Source of the DNA: Marthasterias glacialis
Taxonomy: Eukaryota > Echinodermata > Asteroidea > Forcipulatida > Asteriidae
DNA length: 64,000 bases
Reading direction: 5' to 3'
Assembly: GCA_911728455.2 (NCBI GenBank)
Contig: OU452234.1
Coordinates: forward strand, 3,722,501 to 3,786,500
Shown: positions 8,442 through 17,605 of the stretch, piece after piece
Position numbering within the stretch: position 1 is the stretch's first letter
How the letters are laid out: the number at the start of each line of letters is the position of its first letter
The notes under the pieces: generated by a model
Told to the model about the DNA's origin: nothing
Seen by the model: the letters and a program-made list of their open reading frames with translations, nothing else
The model's database searches: none
Position numbers and translations under genes: made by a program

Positions 8442-11198
8442 ATGGATCCACGTGCACAAGCACAGTACATAGATGAACGCGTTCAGAATGCTGTTGCTTC
8501 TTCTCAGGCAGTCCTTCTAGACAAGCTAGATGTGCTTATTTCATCAAAGCTATCAAGTTTCGAATCCAAAATTAGTGACTCCCAGAAAGACATTTCCGAC
8601 AGTCAGTTGGTCAAAATCCAACAGAACATTTTGACAAATGATAGTTACATTTTCAAACGCAAAAGCTGTGAGGATCAGTTTAAATTTAACGTAAAGGTGG
8701 CTACTAAACTACGAGATGCAGAAACAAATATGAAGAAGGATCTTTCCCAGTCTGAAAAGGACATTAGCGAAGGTATAACCCTAATCAACCACCGTCAAAA
8801 GTTGATTAAAATGGCGGACGCATCTGAGTCAGGCTGGAGAGTGGTGATGGAGTATGAATCACATCCTCTGGCGTCCGACTCGGACGACGAGAAGAAGATT
8901 AACCGGGCAGAATCCAGAGCTACCAAAAAGATAAAGCTGGAGCAGTCAAAACGAAGCAAGAAAGCTTCCCGTTTTTCTTCATGGCCAGCGTCACGTCTGG
9001 TTGACCGGGCTAGTTCAGCCAGCCTTCAAACCAGTGCGAGTGGCTTCTCCAAATCGACTAAGCCGGGGTTGTGTTTCAACTGTGGCCAGCCGGGCCACTG
9101 GAAGTACGAGTGTTCGCAAAACAGGAGACAAACTCCCAAGATAAATGACAAGATAAGTGATATTTTAATTTCAGTTGAACGTGGTACTGAATTTGTTCAG
9201 GAAACTGAGTCTATGTACGATCAGGCAGCGGTCAGTCAAAATATAGCCGTGAAAGATTTTGGGGTGGCTTCACCAGTTGGTAGATTAAAGGGTTCTTTGA
9301 AACACTGGGATCTTTGCAATGCAAATGCACATATTAAAGCAGTCATCGAGAAGGGGTACATAATACCATTTAGAACCTTGCCGGAAAGCTTTGTTTTAAA
9401 GAACAACAGTTCAGCTCGTGAGAACGGTTCATTTGTTTTAGGTGAGATTGATAAGCTCGTTGGAAAAGGTTGTATTGCAGAGGTTGAACAAAGACCAAAG
9501 TGTGTCAATCCTCTAACCGTTGCTTTTAACAGGAACGGTAAGGCCAGACTAGTCTTGGACTGTAGAGATATTAATCCCCATTTGCTCCAGTTTAGGTTCA
9601 AATATGAAGATGTATCGATAGCTAAACAGATCTTTCAGAAAGGCGACTTTTTATTCGCATTTGATCTTAAATCAGCGTATCATCATATAGAGATTTTCGA
9701 AGATCATAAAACTTTCCTTGGCTTTTCTTGGGTCAGAGATGGTATAAATCGTTACTATCAGTTCAATGTTTTGCCGTTTGGCCTCGCTACAGCGCCGTAC
9801 ATTTTCACAAAATTGATGAAAGTAGTGCTCACGTACTGGAGATCATTGGGCCATAATGTAATTATGTTCTTAGATGATGGCTTGGCAGGTTGCAGCAACT
9901 TTGTAGATTCTCTTGCATTTAGTAAAACTGTACAGAAGTCTTTGGAAGATTTCGGTTTTCTGATTGCTCACGATAAATGCGTTTGGGAACCTTCACAAAT
10001 TGTGACTTGGTTGGGGTTCAACTGGAACTTGACCTCGGGGTCATTACATGCTACATCAGCTAGAATTGATAGAGTTACAATGGTTTTAGATTCGCTGAAT
10101 TATCAGATTGTTTCTGACAAATGTTATCTGGTTCCAGCTAGATATTTAGCCTCGGCAGTTGGCCAAATAATGTCATTGACACACTCAATCGGTAGATTGG
10201 TAAGGTTAAAAACTCGAGCACTCTATCGGTGTATTGATGCAAGGGCAAGTTGGAACGCCCCGGTATTGGTTGATCATGAGGCTTATGAAGAAATTAAGTT
10301 TTGGAGAAGTGAAGTTCGGACCTTGAATGATAAGGGTTTAAGCATTGAATGCGATATTGATGCTGAAATTGAAGCGTTTAGTGATGCATCCGCGATCGGT
10401 TATGGCGGATATGTTTCCCTTGGTGCGGGAGCCTTAATTAAAGGCACAGAGGTCGTAGGTTCATGGGACAGTGAAGAGGCTCAGCATAGTTCCAGTTGGA
10501 GAGAGGCTGTAGCAGTCGAAAGAGTTCTCAAAAGTAATATCAAGGTTTTAGAAAACAAAACAGTTAAGTGGTTTACTGATAACCAAAATGTGAAAAGAAT
10601 AATAAATTCTGGTAGCAAAAAAGCCGATCTGCAAAAGATCTCTCTAAATATCAATAAAGTTTGTGATCAAAGTGGTATAGTTATTGATCCAGAATGGATT
10701 CATAGAACAAAAAATGTAATGGCTGATACACTCAGTAGAACACCAGATAGTGATGATTGGCAGATCCAATCGTGGGTATTTGCATATCTTGATGAAGCAT
10801 GGGGCCCACACTCTATTGATAGATTTGCATCGCATTTGAACACGCATTGCACAAGGTTTAATTCCAGGTTTTGGTCCCCCGGTACTGAGGGGGTAGATGC
10901 TTTCAGTCAAAATTGGTCAACTGTGTGTAACTGGCTTGTGCCGCCTCCAAGGCTTATTTTTGAAGTTTTGAAGAAAATGGAAAGTGAAAAGGCGTTCGGT
11001 ACCCTTGTCATTCCTATTTGGAAATCAGCTCCGTTTTGGCCTGTTTTAGTTTCAGAGACGGGCTCGTTTCACAGTTTTGTTGCCGAAAAGGAAATTTTAC
11101 CACAGCGGAATTTAATTCGCAAAGGCTGCGGTAATAACGGAATTTTTGCAGTTAACCCGTTGAAGTTCAATTTAATTGCATTGAAAATTGTTTTCTGA
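8442..11198 (+). CDS. Ngaro polyprotein: zinc knuckle, reverse transcriptase, RNase H (918 aa)
   Basis: ATG at 8442 is the first in-frame ATG; the open frame extends 11 codons upstream into A1 without one. The N-terminal ~200 residues are polar and partly coiled-coil-like (Gag-like), ending in a CCHC knuckle: C211, C214, H219, C224. RT follows at roughly residues 310-560, with D408 in FAFDLKSAYHHIE, the LPFGLATAP segment, and FLDD at 476-479 (D478, D479). RNase H starts near residue 645 (D648 in AFSDAS; then WREAVAVE, WFTDNQN, NVMADTLSR). The C-terminal RFASHLNTHC..FWSPGTEGVDAF block is typical of DIRS/Ngaro proteins. Gag-like and Pol parts are one uninterrupted frame. It copies the element RNA to DNA. 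No aspartic protease or DDE integrase is seen. Confidence 0.95.
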   Translation: MDPRAQAQYIDERVQNAVASSQAVLLDKLDVLISSKLSSFESKISDSQKDISDSQLVKIQQNILTNDSYIFKRKSCEDQFKFNVKVATKLRDAETNMKKDLSQSEKDISEGITLINHRQKLIKMADASESGWRVVMEYESHPLASDSDDEKKINRAESRATKKIKLEQSKRSKKASRFSSWPASRLVDRASSASLQTSASGFSKSTKPGLCFNCGQPGHWKYECSQNRRQTPKINDKISDILISVERGTEFVQETESMYDQAAVSQNIAVKDFGVASPVGRLKGSLKHWDLCNANAHIKAVIEKGYIIPFRTLPESFVLKNNSSARENGSFVLGEIDKLVGKGCIAEVEQRPKCVNPLTVAFNRNGKARLVLDCRDINPHLLQFRFKYEDVSIAKQIFQKGDFLFAFDLKSAYHHIEIFEDHKTFLGFSWVRDGINRYYQFNVLPFGLATAPYIFTKLMKVVLTYWRSLGHNVIMFLDDGLAGCSNFVDSLAFSKTVQKSLEDFGFLIAHDKCVWEPSQIVTWLGFNWNLTSGSLHATSARIDRVTMVLDSLNYQIVSDKCYLVPARYLASAVGQIMSLTHSIGRLVRLKTRALYRCIDARASWNAPVLVDHEAYEEIKFWRSEVRTLNDKGLSIECDIDAEIEAFSDASAIGYGGYVSLGAGALIKGTEVVGSWDSEEAQHSSSWREAVAVERVLKSNIKVLENKTVKWFTDNQNVKRIINSGSKKADLQKISLNINKVCDQSGIVIDPEWIHRTKNVMADTLSRTPDSDDWQIQSWVFAYLDEAWGPHSIDRFASHLNTHCTRFNSRFWSPGTEGVDAFSQNWSTVCNWLVPPPRLIFEVLKKMESEKAFGTLVIPIWKSAPFWPVLVSETGSFHSFVAEKEILPQRNLIRKGCGNNGIFAVNPLKFNLIALKIVF

Positions 11199-11417
11199 TT
11201 TATGTCAGTGACGAAAGTGAGGTGAAGTAATATCTTTTCTTCGATCTGTTCTGCAGTGTTTGCAGCTCGTTTAGTTTTATGCCCCAATTATGGCATTGAC
11301 AGCCAGTTGGCCTTGTTTGAAAGTGTTTGGCCAGTTGGCAGTTTTGTTCGATCATTGTTTTCGCCAGTCGGTGACATTTAGATCATTGTATACAGTTCTG
11401 TATAATGGGGTTTGTCG
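11199..11417 (+). other. Ngaro inter-ORF region
   Basis: 219 bp with no frame of its own; contains repeated GCCAGTTGGC-type words (near 11301, 11331 and 11364). It may hold intron sequence or a downstream promoter for the recombinase. Confidence 0.5.
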
Positions 11418-12470
11418 ATGATTTTACAGGGCAAAGGTAAAGTGACTTCCCTTTGCTTTTTCTTTACAGGTATCCATTTGAAACGAAGCGTCAGTGAAGC
11501 ACTGAGGAGTGCTGGTGTTGTTGAATCAGGCGTGGCTGAGAGGATGTGCGGCTACATGGTGTCTGCAAGAAGCGACAATACCGTCAGTAAATATTACGGT
11601 TCTTTCAAGAGATGGCAGGATTTCTGCAAACAGAACAATTTCCGAGACATGCCAGCAGAGCCTATACACGTGGCAGTTTATCTGACAAAGTTGCTTGACG
11701 CAGGTTCGTCGCATCATGTAATTTCGTCAGTAATATACGGCATCAAGTGGGCCCATGATATGAACGGTTTGACAAATCCAACGAACAATGCATTCATCCG
11801 TAATCTTCATGAGTCTGCAAAGCGCCTCACGGGTCGCAAAACTGTTAAGAAAGATGTTGTTACCTCGGACATGTTGATAGAGCTTTGCAACAAATTTATT
11901 GTTAGCCAAGATGTGTTATTAATACGGGATTTGTGTATGATAACTACAGCTTTTGCTGGTTTTTTACGTTATGATGAGCTAAGTTCTATTTGTTGTAATG
12001 ATTTGTCAATTCAGTCGGATTATTTTACGATTAACATTAATAAGAGTAAAAACGACCAATACAGAGCAGGCAATCAAGTTTTAATTGCTAAAGGTACTAC
12101 TTCTGCTTGTCCGTTTAATATGATGTTACGTTTTTTGAAGGTAGCAAACATTAGTACCGTATCCACACAATTTTTGTTTAAACCTGCATTTAGATCAAAA
12201 CGTGTTTCGAAATTGATCACAAAAAACAAACAGTTGAGTTATTCCAGAGCCAGAGAGTGTATTATTAAATTGTTAACGTCTGTAGCACCTGAAAGTAATT
12301 TTGGGATACACTCCCTTAGATCGGGAGGGGCAACGGCAGCTGCTAATAATGATGTACGAGACCGTTGTCTCAAGCGTCATGGACGCTGGAAGAGGGATGA
12401 GAGCAAAGATGGGTACATTGAAGATTCGCTGGAAAAGCGGTTAAGGGTTACCCAAGGTCTTGGCTTGTAA
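11418..12470 (+). CDS. Ngaro tyrosine recombinase (about 350 aa)
   Basis: Catalytic residues are visible: R184 in FLRYDELSS, H298-x-x-R301 in HSLRSGGAT, H321 with W324 in RHGRWKR, and nucleophile Y333. An N-terminal SAM-like core-binding region (SDNTVSKYYGSFKRWQDFC) precedes them. It would join the cDNA circle to target DNA. ATG 11418 is the first in frame, but the sequence between it and GIHLKRSVSEAL looks non-coding: a pyrimidine tract ending TTTACAG at 11469 is a good splice acceptor, so the protein may really start from a spliced upstream exon. It lies 219 bp after ORF1 in another frame context, so is not simple read-through. Confidence 0.93.
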   Translation: MILQGKGKVTSLCFFFTGIHLKRSVSEALRSAGVVESGVAERMCGYMVSARSDNTVSKYYGSFKRWQDFCKQNNFRDMPAEPIHVAVYLTKLLDAGSSHHVISSVIYGIKWAHDMNGLTNPTNNAFIRNLHESAKRLTGRKTVKKDVVTSDMLIELCNKFIVSQDVLLIRDLCMITTAFAGFLRYDELSSICCNDLSIQSDYFTININKSKNDQYRAGNQVLIAKGTTSACPFNMMLRFLKVANISTVSTQFLFKPAFRSKRVSKLITKNKQLSYSRARECIIKLLTSVAPESNFGIHSLRSGGATAAANNDVRDRCLKRHGRWKRDESKDGYIEDSLEKRLRVTQGLGL

Positions 12471-12566
12471 CTTTTAAGTTCATAATTAGATTTCTATTCA
12501 AGTAAATGGGTCGGACTTATATTTTGCAATATCCTGTTTTTATTGGCTCTTGCTTTGGCGTGTTCT

Positions 12567-12655
12567 ATTAGGCGTCGCTCCAGGTGCTTCGCTTTCCCCA
12601 ATTAATACGATTGTGTCTAATAGTGTATGATTTAAGTGTTTAGTAGTACTAAGAC
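12567..12655 (+). repeat. Ngaro B1 repeat
   Basis: 89 bp, ATTAGGCGTCGC to TACTAAGAC, identical to 13259-13347 and abutting A2. The B1/A2 joint equals the sequence expected when the element's two ends are circularised. TTAGTA-G-TACTAA (12640-12652) is an inverted repeat three bases from the joint. Confidence 0.92.
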
Positions 12656-12847
12656 TAAACATTTCCCGCGTTTCCCTGTATAGCGGGAAATAATTGTCTT
12701 AGGTATTCGAGTAACGCATAGTGGGTATGCATTCGGGTGTATAACGGGGTCTATTATGTAATAGGTGCTAGTGAGTGAGGTTAAATAGAGGGGACAATGG
12801 TCCAGTAAGTCAGTTCTAGCAAGCACTTCAGTCAGTTGCTATCATTA
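12656..12847 (+). repeat. Ngaro A2 repeat
   Basis: Identical in sequence and length to A1 (8229-8420). Small reverse-strand frames in both A copies are chance. Confidence 0.93.
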
Positions 12848-13258
12848 ATTTTAATATTATGTTAAATATTGCATAATTATATTATTCTGGCATGCCATGG
12901 GTGAAGTCCAACATCTGCACGGAGGAGGGCACTGAAAGTTTTTGGGCACAGGTTTTTCAGAGGAATTTTAAAGATCTCTGTTTTTTGCCTGGACGTCGTG
13001 TTCTCTGATGAAGTGAGTCGAAATGTCTAGTCATTTGACATTTGGGACGGCTTTGTATGCCTCTACTGTTAGCGGAATGTCTATAGTCATCGACATTTTG
13101 GGACGGCTTTGTATGCCTCTAACGTTTTTTAGCGGCGATTGTTACGGTATCCCGATAGTTTGATCGTTGGATTGAAAGTAGGCCGCTGTATTCAAGCGTA
13201 AAGATTTATTTACATTTACTTTGTAAATCTCAGTTGTTCTCTGTACAATAAAATGCAG
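12848..13258 (+). other. Ngaro A2-B2 unique spacer
   Basis: 411 bp, no open frame. ACATTTGGGACGGCTTTG.. and ACATTTTGGGACGGC.. (near 13038 and 13094) begin a ~45-bp duplicated motif that ends in TAGCGG. AATAAA at 13247-13252, seven bases before B2, is a likely polyadenylation signal placing the RNA 3' end in B2. Confidence 0.6.
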
Positions 13259-13347
13259 ATTAGGCGTCGCTCCAGGTGCTTCGCTTTCCCCAATTAATAC
13301 GATTGTGTCTAATAGTGTATGATTTAAGTGTTTAGTAGTACTAAGAC
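13259..13347 (+). repeat. Ngaro B2 terminal repeat (right end of element)
   Basis: Identical to B1. The element ends ..TACTAAGAC and host DNA resumes CTGTTTATAAGC. No direct repeat of flanking DNA is visible, as expected for recombinase-mediated insertion. Confidence 0.92.
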
Positions 13348-13859
13348 CTGTTTATAAGCTTTGTCATTCATCAGTGATTTCGATGTGGCATATCAAAATA
13401 AAAAATGAGTAGGCCTACTGATGGAAAATAGTTTTTCGCGTGACAAGAATTTTTTTCAGAGTTATTTTGTGTAACAAAATTCAGATTTAAACATTGTTCA
13501 CTACTTTTTTTAAATATTTTTTTAAAGCCAAACATGTAGCATACCTTTAAAAATGTTTAAAATTTATCAGATCAGCACAACATTAGAGAAGCAATCAAAA
13601 TACGGCCTTCCAGAATAATGTTCACACCTACATTAGCCTTTCGCCCAAGTCGCAACTCGGGGCAATTAGGGTGAACCTGCCGCGTTCACATGTGATGCGG
13701 TAATAGTGGTCGACCTTGGTTAGTAGACTCTATACCACAAGTAATAGAAACACCATGCCACTTCTAATCAATTTATTTCTGCGTCCATGCGAATTTTCAT
13801 GTTTGTGAGAGTCGCACGTGGGCATTTTACTATTATGAGATGCATTTCAAATGTGTCGG

Positions 13860-14420
13860 GTTTACATTTGGACCAATGTAAACCAGATCGAGGCTGGGAG
13901 GACAATATAGTCTGGCCACGATGGGCAATGAACAATAAACTGTCAAGAATTATTTGAGAGAGGAGGAGATGGACAGTTCACTATCATGATCACCTATGTT
14001 ATATTTTTCCCCTTATAAATAATTCCGACCAAAACGAGGCTGGAATAAAAAAGCAGTCTGGCCTCTGTTTGGTGTATTGAGAATCAGTATGTTTGACTGC
14101 TTTTACAGGGTGCTTGACAAAGACAATAATGGCTGCATCGTGATGAAGGCCTTTATTATGTTGTCATGGTGCTAAAATATTGTTTTCTTACATTTTAGAC
14201 CAATGTAAACCAAATCGAGGCTGGGAGGACAATATATTCTGGCCATGTCTGTGTATACGGTGAGCAATGAATACTTAACTGTTAATGCATTCAGGAAATC
14301 GACCTTTATCATTTTGCAGCCATGGTGATTTTGTTCTATTTGACCCAATGTGACCAAACCGAGACTTGAAGAAAAAATAGTCGGGTCCCTTTCCTGATGT
14401 AAAAAAATTAGAAGTTCCAC
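13860..14420 (+). repeat. Cluster of CAAACCGAGGC-family units
   Basis: Units such as GACCAATGTAAACCAGATCGAGGC..ATAGTCTGGCC (13870), GACCAAAACGAGGCTGG..AGTCTGGCC (14028), GACCAATGTAAACCAAATCGAGGC (14199) and GACCAAACCGAGACTTGAAG (14351) recur irregularly. They are the same family as the array at 63.4 kb. The interval 13348-13860 shows no gene. Confidence 0.6.
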
Positions 14421-14490
14421 TATCACTGTTGAATGTAGGGTACCTGACACAGATGACCACATCATGATGAAGGTCAGTAGGTCTTATTTT

Positions 14491-14660
14491 TGACAGCAAG
14501 AGGGCGCAATACTAACTCCATTTTGAAAGTACAACAATATTTCAAAATCATATTAAAATTACAAATTTTCCAAGCAAATATCTTGACAGCAAGAGGGCGC
14601 AATACTAATTCGATTTTAAAAGTACAAAAATATTTCAAAATATTAAGAATACACTTTTTT
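14491..14660 (+). repeat. Two tandem copies of a 93-bp unit
   Basis: TGACAGCAAGAGGGCGCAAT begins both units (14491 and 14584), followed by ACTAA..ATTTTGAAAGTACAA and ATATTTCAAAAT. The second copy is shorter. 14660-15930 holds no recognisable gene; AGGGCGCCCT palindromes occur at 14797 and 15510. Confidence 0.65.
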
Positions 14661-15934
14661 ATCTTACACTTATTACATTGTAAAACTGCCAATAAAAAAA
14701 AACTCAAAAGTTGTAAATTAACTACTTTATTAGAAGTCTAATTGCATCTGGTTTACCACACTATTAACGGGTTTGACCCCCAATCTACCCCAAAGGGCGC
14801 CCTCTTGCAGTAAAAAAGGCCTATTAGCCTTTGACGAAAACCTGCATGGATGCTTTGCAATTCCATTTCATTCTGTCCCCAGCAATAAAATAAAACAGAG
14901 GGGATACGTTATTGTTGGCTATTATGATTATATTATGAACAGTTATAGGAAGAGATTATCATAATATGTAAATTAATTAACTCCAAACTCGGTTCGTTTA
15001 TTACAACCAGTCTGAACATGCTCGTTAAATCATCTGTTCATATGGCGGGAATGGTGAAATGTTGTCGAGTCATTATTACATTTGTAAAAAGTATAACGGC
15101 ACCCAAAGACCAATGAAATATTATTTTATTCTTTATTAGGTTGGAGGCATTGTAGTCAACGTTTATTTTCTAAGAGAAATTTTAATTTTTCTTTTTGAAT
15201 ATCTAATGGCCTTGTTATATTCGATTGCTAATAATTCTACAGAAAAATGAAAAAAAAATGAAAAAAAAAGTCAGCTATTGGACTATTGTGTGGTTCCCGA
15301 CCCCTCCCCCTCCCGCACCGAGCACGCTACAAATGGTGTTTATTATATGAGTGTTCGCACGAGTTAACTCTCCTAATTCGGCTAACCTTTACCTCGCAAC
15401 GATTTTCGCGTCCTTGCCCTTCCTTAAGCGTGCTAAAACATAATAATAATAAAGGCGACAATGGTTGACTGAAGCCTCCCTGTGGTAGGCGGAGCTTTAG
15501 TGTCGCCTTAGAGGGCGCCCTACTACGCAATTTTAATCTGTAGCGTGAGTGATTCCTTTAAAGATGCTGGGTCCGTTTTGGGGGGCCCGATTGACCCAAA
15601 ACTTAGGTTTACATTTTAAATAACTATTTTTATAGATTCGGAAAAGCTACAAGCTTTTATTTAAGGCATTGCACAAAAATAAATGCCAATTATTAGTGAT
15701 AGGCATAGTTAATTGAAAGCTAAAAATGAACTGTCGGGATCGCGACATTAATTCACGTCCATTCGCCGTGTACAATTTTGCGTGATACATGTATTTTGTG
15801 TACTATCCAGGGCATTTGCGATTTGTTTTGTATTTTATAATATGTATGGGAAAACTTTGTTTTATGTTTTCGCTTTGAGACAGCTTTGAGACAGCATCAC
15901 CTGTCAAAGATAGTTCAGAGAAAAAAATGCAAAA

Positions 15935-16155
15935 GAGTGAACATTTCACTCTCGCTTGCCAGAGTGGTGTCAGTTTGGCTCTCTTGAGAGTGAAACTTAC
16001 TCTTCACCACTCTTTTTTGAGTGAAAGTGGAGCGACTTTCACTCTGAATCTAGTGAAAATACATGATGTTTTTCACTCTAAAAAGAGTTGTCCGCCATAT
16101 GGCTCCTTGCAAGGGTAGTATGGCGGACAAAAAGAGTGGTTTCTCACTGTTTTAC
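15935..16155 (+). repeat. GAGTGAAA/TTTCACTC repeat, second copy
   Basis: Alternating GAGTGAA and TTTCACTC words give many short hairpins; the pair GTCCGCCATA (16089-16098) / TATGGCGGAC (16120-16129) forms another. It is an inverted copy of 4775-5005. 16156-17079 has no recognisable feature besides a poly-A tract. Confidence 0.6.
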
Positions 16156-17079
16156 ATTAAGAGAGTACAATTTAAACTTTCTGGTGTCGCACTGGGATTA
16201 TACTCATTGGGCACTGCATGTCTAGCTGGGCGGCGTCTTTGATGATCTTCGAAATGTTCGCACTATTTTTTAAATCTATTTCCTAACTGTACGTGGATCA
16301 AAAAAGTAAGCCAAAACTTAATTCAACTTGTCCAACTGGTGAAAGTCCAGCTTTATTTTTGCCATTGCACTTCGGTAAACCATAATATATTCCAAAATGA
16401 TGTGCCTAGCGCTGGCCTTTCCTCCATCCAACAATCGCTGATCTGAAAACCCTTTCACTTCTCCTCACACAGTTCACATATACCCATTCCAGCCCCTACC
16501 ATCACCACACTCAGATTTAGCCCCCTCATTTTAAGCCAATGACTTAATTTATACGAACTATATGCAAACCAAGGTTATTTTGGTTAACTATGATTTACAA
16601 TGGTTGTATGATCTGTCACGAAAAACATACATACTGCGAGAATACACAGACGAAGCTGTACAAATCATGACACACAAAAAATGAGTCAAGTAAATGTACA
16701 CATCCGATTTTAATAACGAAATGTGAATTAAAAAAATCCAGGCAGAGACTCCCATAATGGGTTGTAACCACCGAGGAATGGAACACTCGTAAACTTCACC
16801 TGTGTGTGCACAGAACTTATGACTGATTGTAACAAGTTCATTTGAAATTAATAATTCCATTTGTTATTTATTGTACGGGCCTGATTTAAAAAAAAAAAAT
16901 ACGGTGCTGGCCATGCAATATACTCGGAACCGACCCTTAAGGATTAAAAGGCATGCAAGAGAGTTTATTCCACACACACAAATTATTAAACCATGGTGAA
17001 AAATATTGGGCCGGATTCACGTCTGGCTTTACTGCTATAATAAATGTTGGTTATGCTGGTTTATTTACTTATCTATCTA

Positions 17080-17605
17080 TTTATTTATTTATTTGTTTGT
17101 CTGTTTGTTTGTTTGTTTGATTGTCTGTTTGTTTGTTTGTTGGTTGGTTGGTTGGTTGGTTAGTTGGGTTGTTTGTTTGTTTGTTTGTTTGTTTGTTTGT
17201 TTGTTTGTTTGTTTGTTTGTTTGTTTGTTTGTTTGTTTGTTTGTTTGTTTGTTTGTTTGTTTGTTTGTTTGTTTGTTTGTTTGTTTGTTTGTTTGTTTGT
17301 TTGTTTGTTTGTTTGTTTGTTTGTTTGTTTGTTTGTTTGTTTGTTTGTTTGTTTGTTTGTTTGTTTGTTTGTTTGTTTGTTTGTTTGTTTGTTTGTTTGT
17401 TTGTTTGTTTGTTTGTTTGTTTGTTTGTTTGTTTGTTTGTTTGTTTGTTTGTTTGTTTGTTTGTTTGTTTGTTTGTTTGTTTGTTTGTTTGTTTGTTTGT
17501 TTGTTTGTTTGTTTGTTTGTTTGTTTGTTTGTTTGTTTGTTTGTTTGTTTGTTTGTTTGTTTGTTTGCATGTTTGCTTGTTTGCTTGTTTGCATGTTTGT
17601 TAAAA
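17080..17605 (+). repeat. Very long GTTT microsatellite
   Basis: Positions 17169-17567 are an uninterrupted TTGT/GTTT run of 399 bp (about 100 units), flanked by ATTT-, GTTG- and GCTT/GCAT-variant units. The Leu-Phe-Val-Cys and Lys-Gln-Thr-Asn frames across it are translation of the repeat, not genes. Confidence 0.97.

Larger units (their letters stand above)
8229..13347 (+). mobile_element. Ngaro-type tyrosine-recombinase (DIRS-order) retrotransposon, apparently complete
   Basis: Layout A1 (8229-8420), ORF1 (8442-11198), YR ORF (11418-12470), B1 (12567-12655), A2 (12656-12847), spacer, B2 (13259-13347). This A1-ORFs-B1A2-B2 split direct repeat order is diagnostic of Ngaro/PAT-like elements, which integrate by a tyrosine recombinase rather than a DDE integrase, and it fits the absence of a target-site duplication here. 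A1 and A2 (192 bp each) and B1 and B2 (89 bp each) read as identical, and both frames are open, so the insertion is recent and could be mobile or mobilisable. It lies between genes or in an intron of the 6.1 kb frame. Confidence 0.93.

Noticed and set aside
11437-11469. A 33-base intron inside the recombinase frame
   Set aside because: Although bounded by GTAAAG and ACAG and in frame, it is shorter than any animal intron; a longer upstream donor is more plausible.
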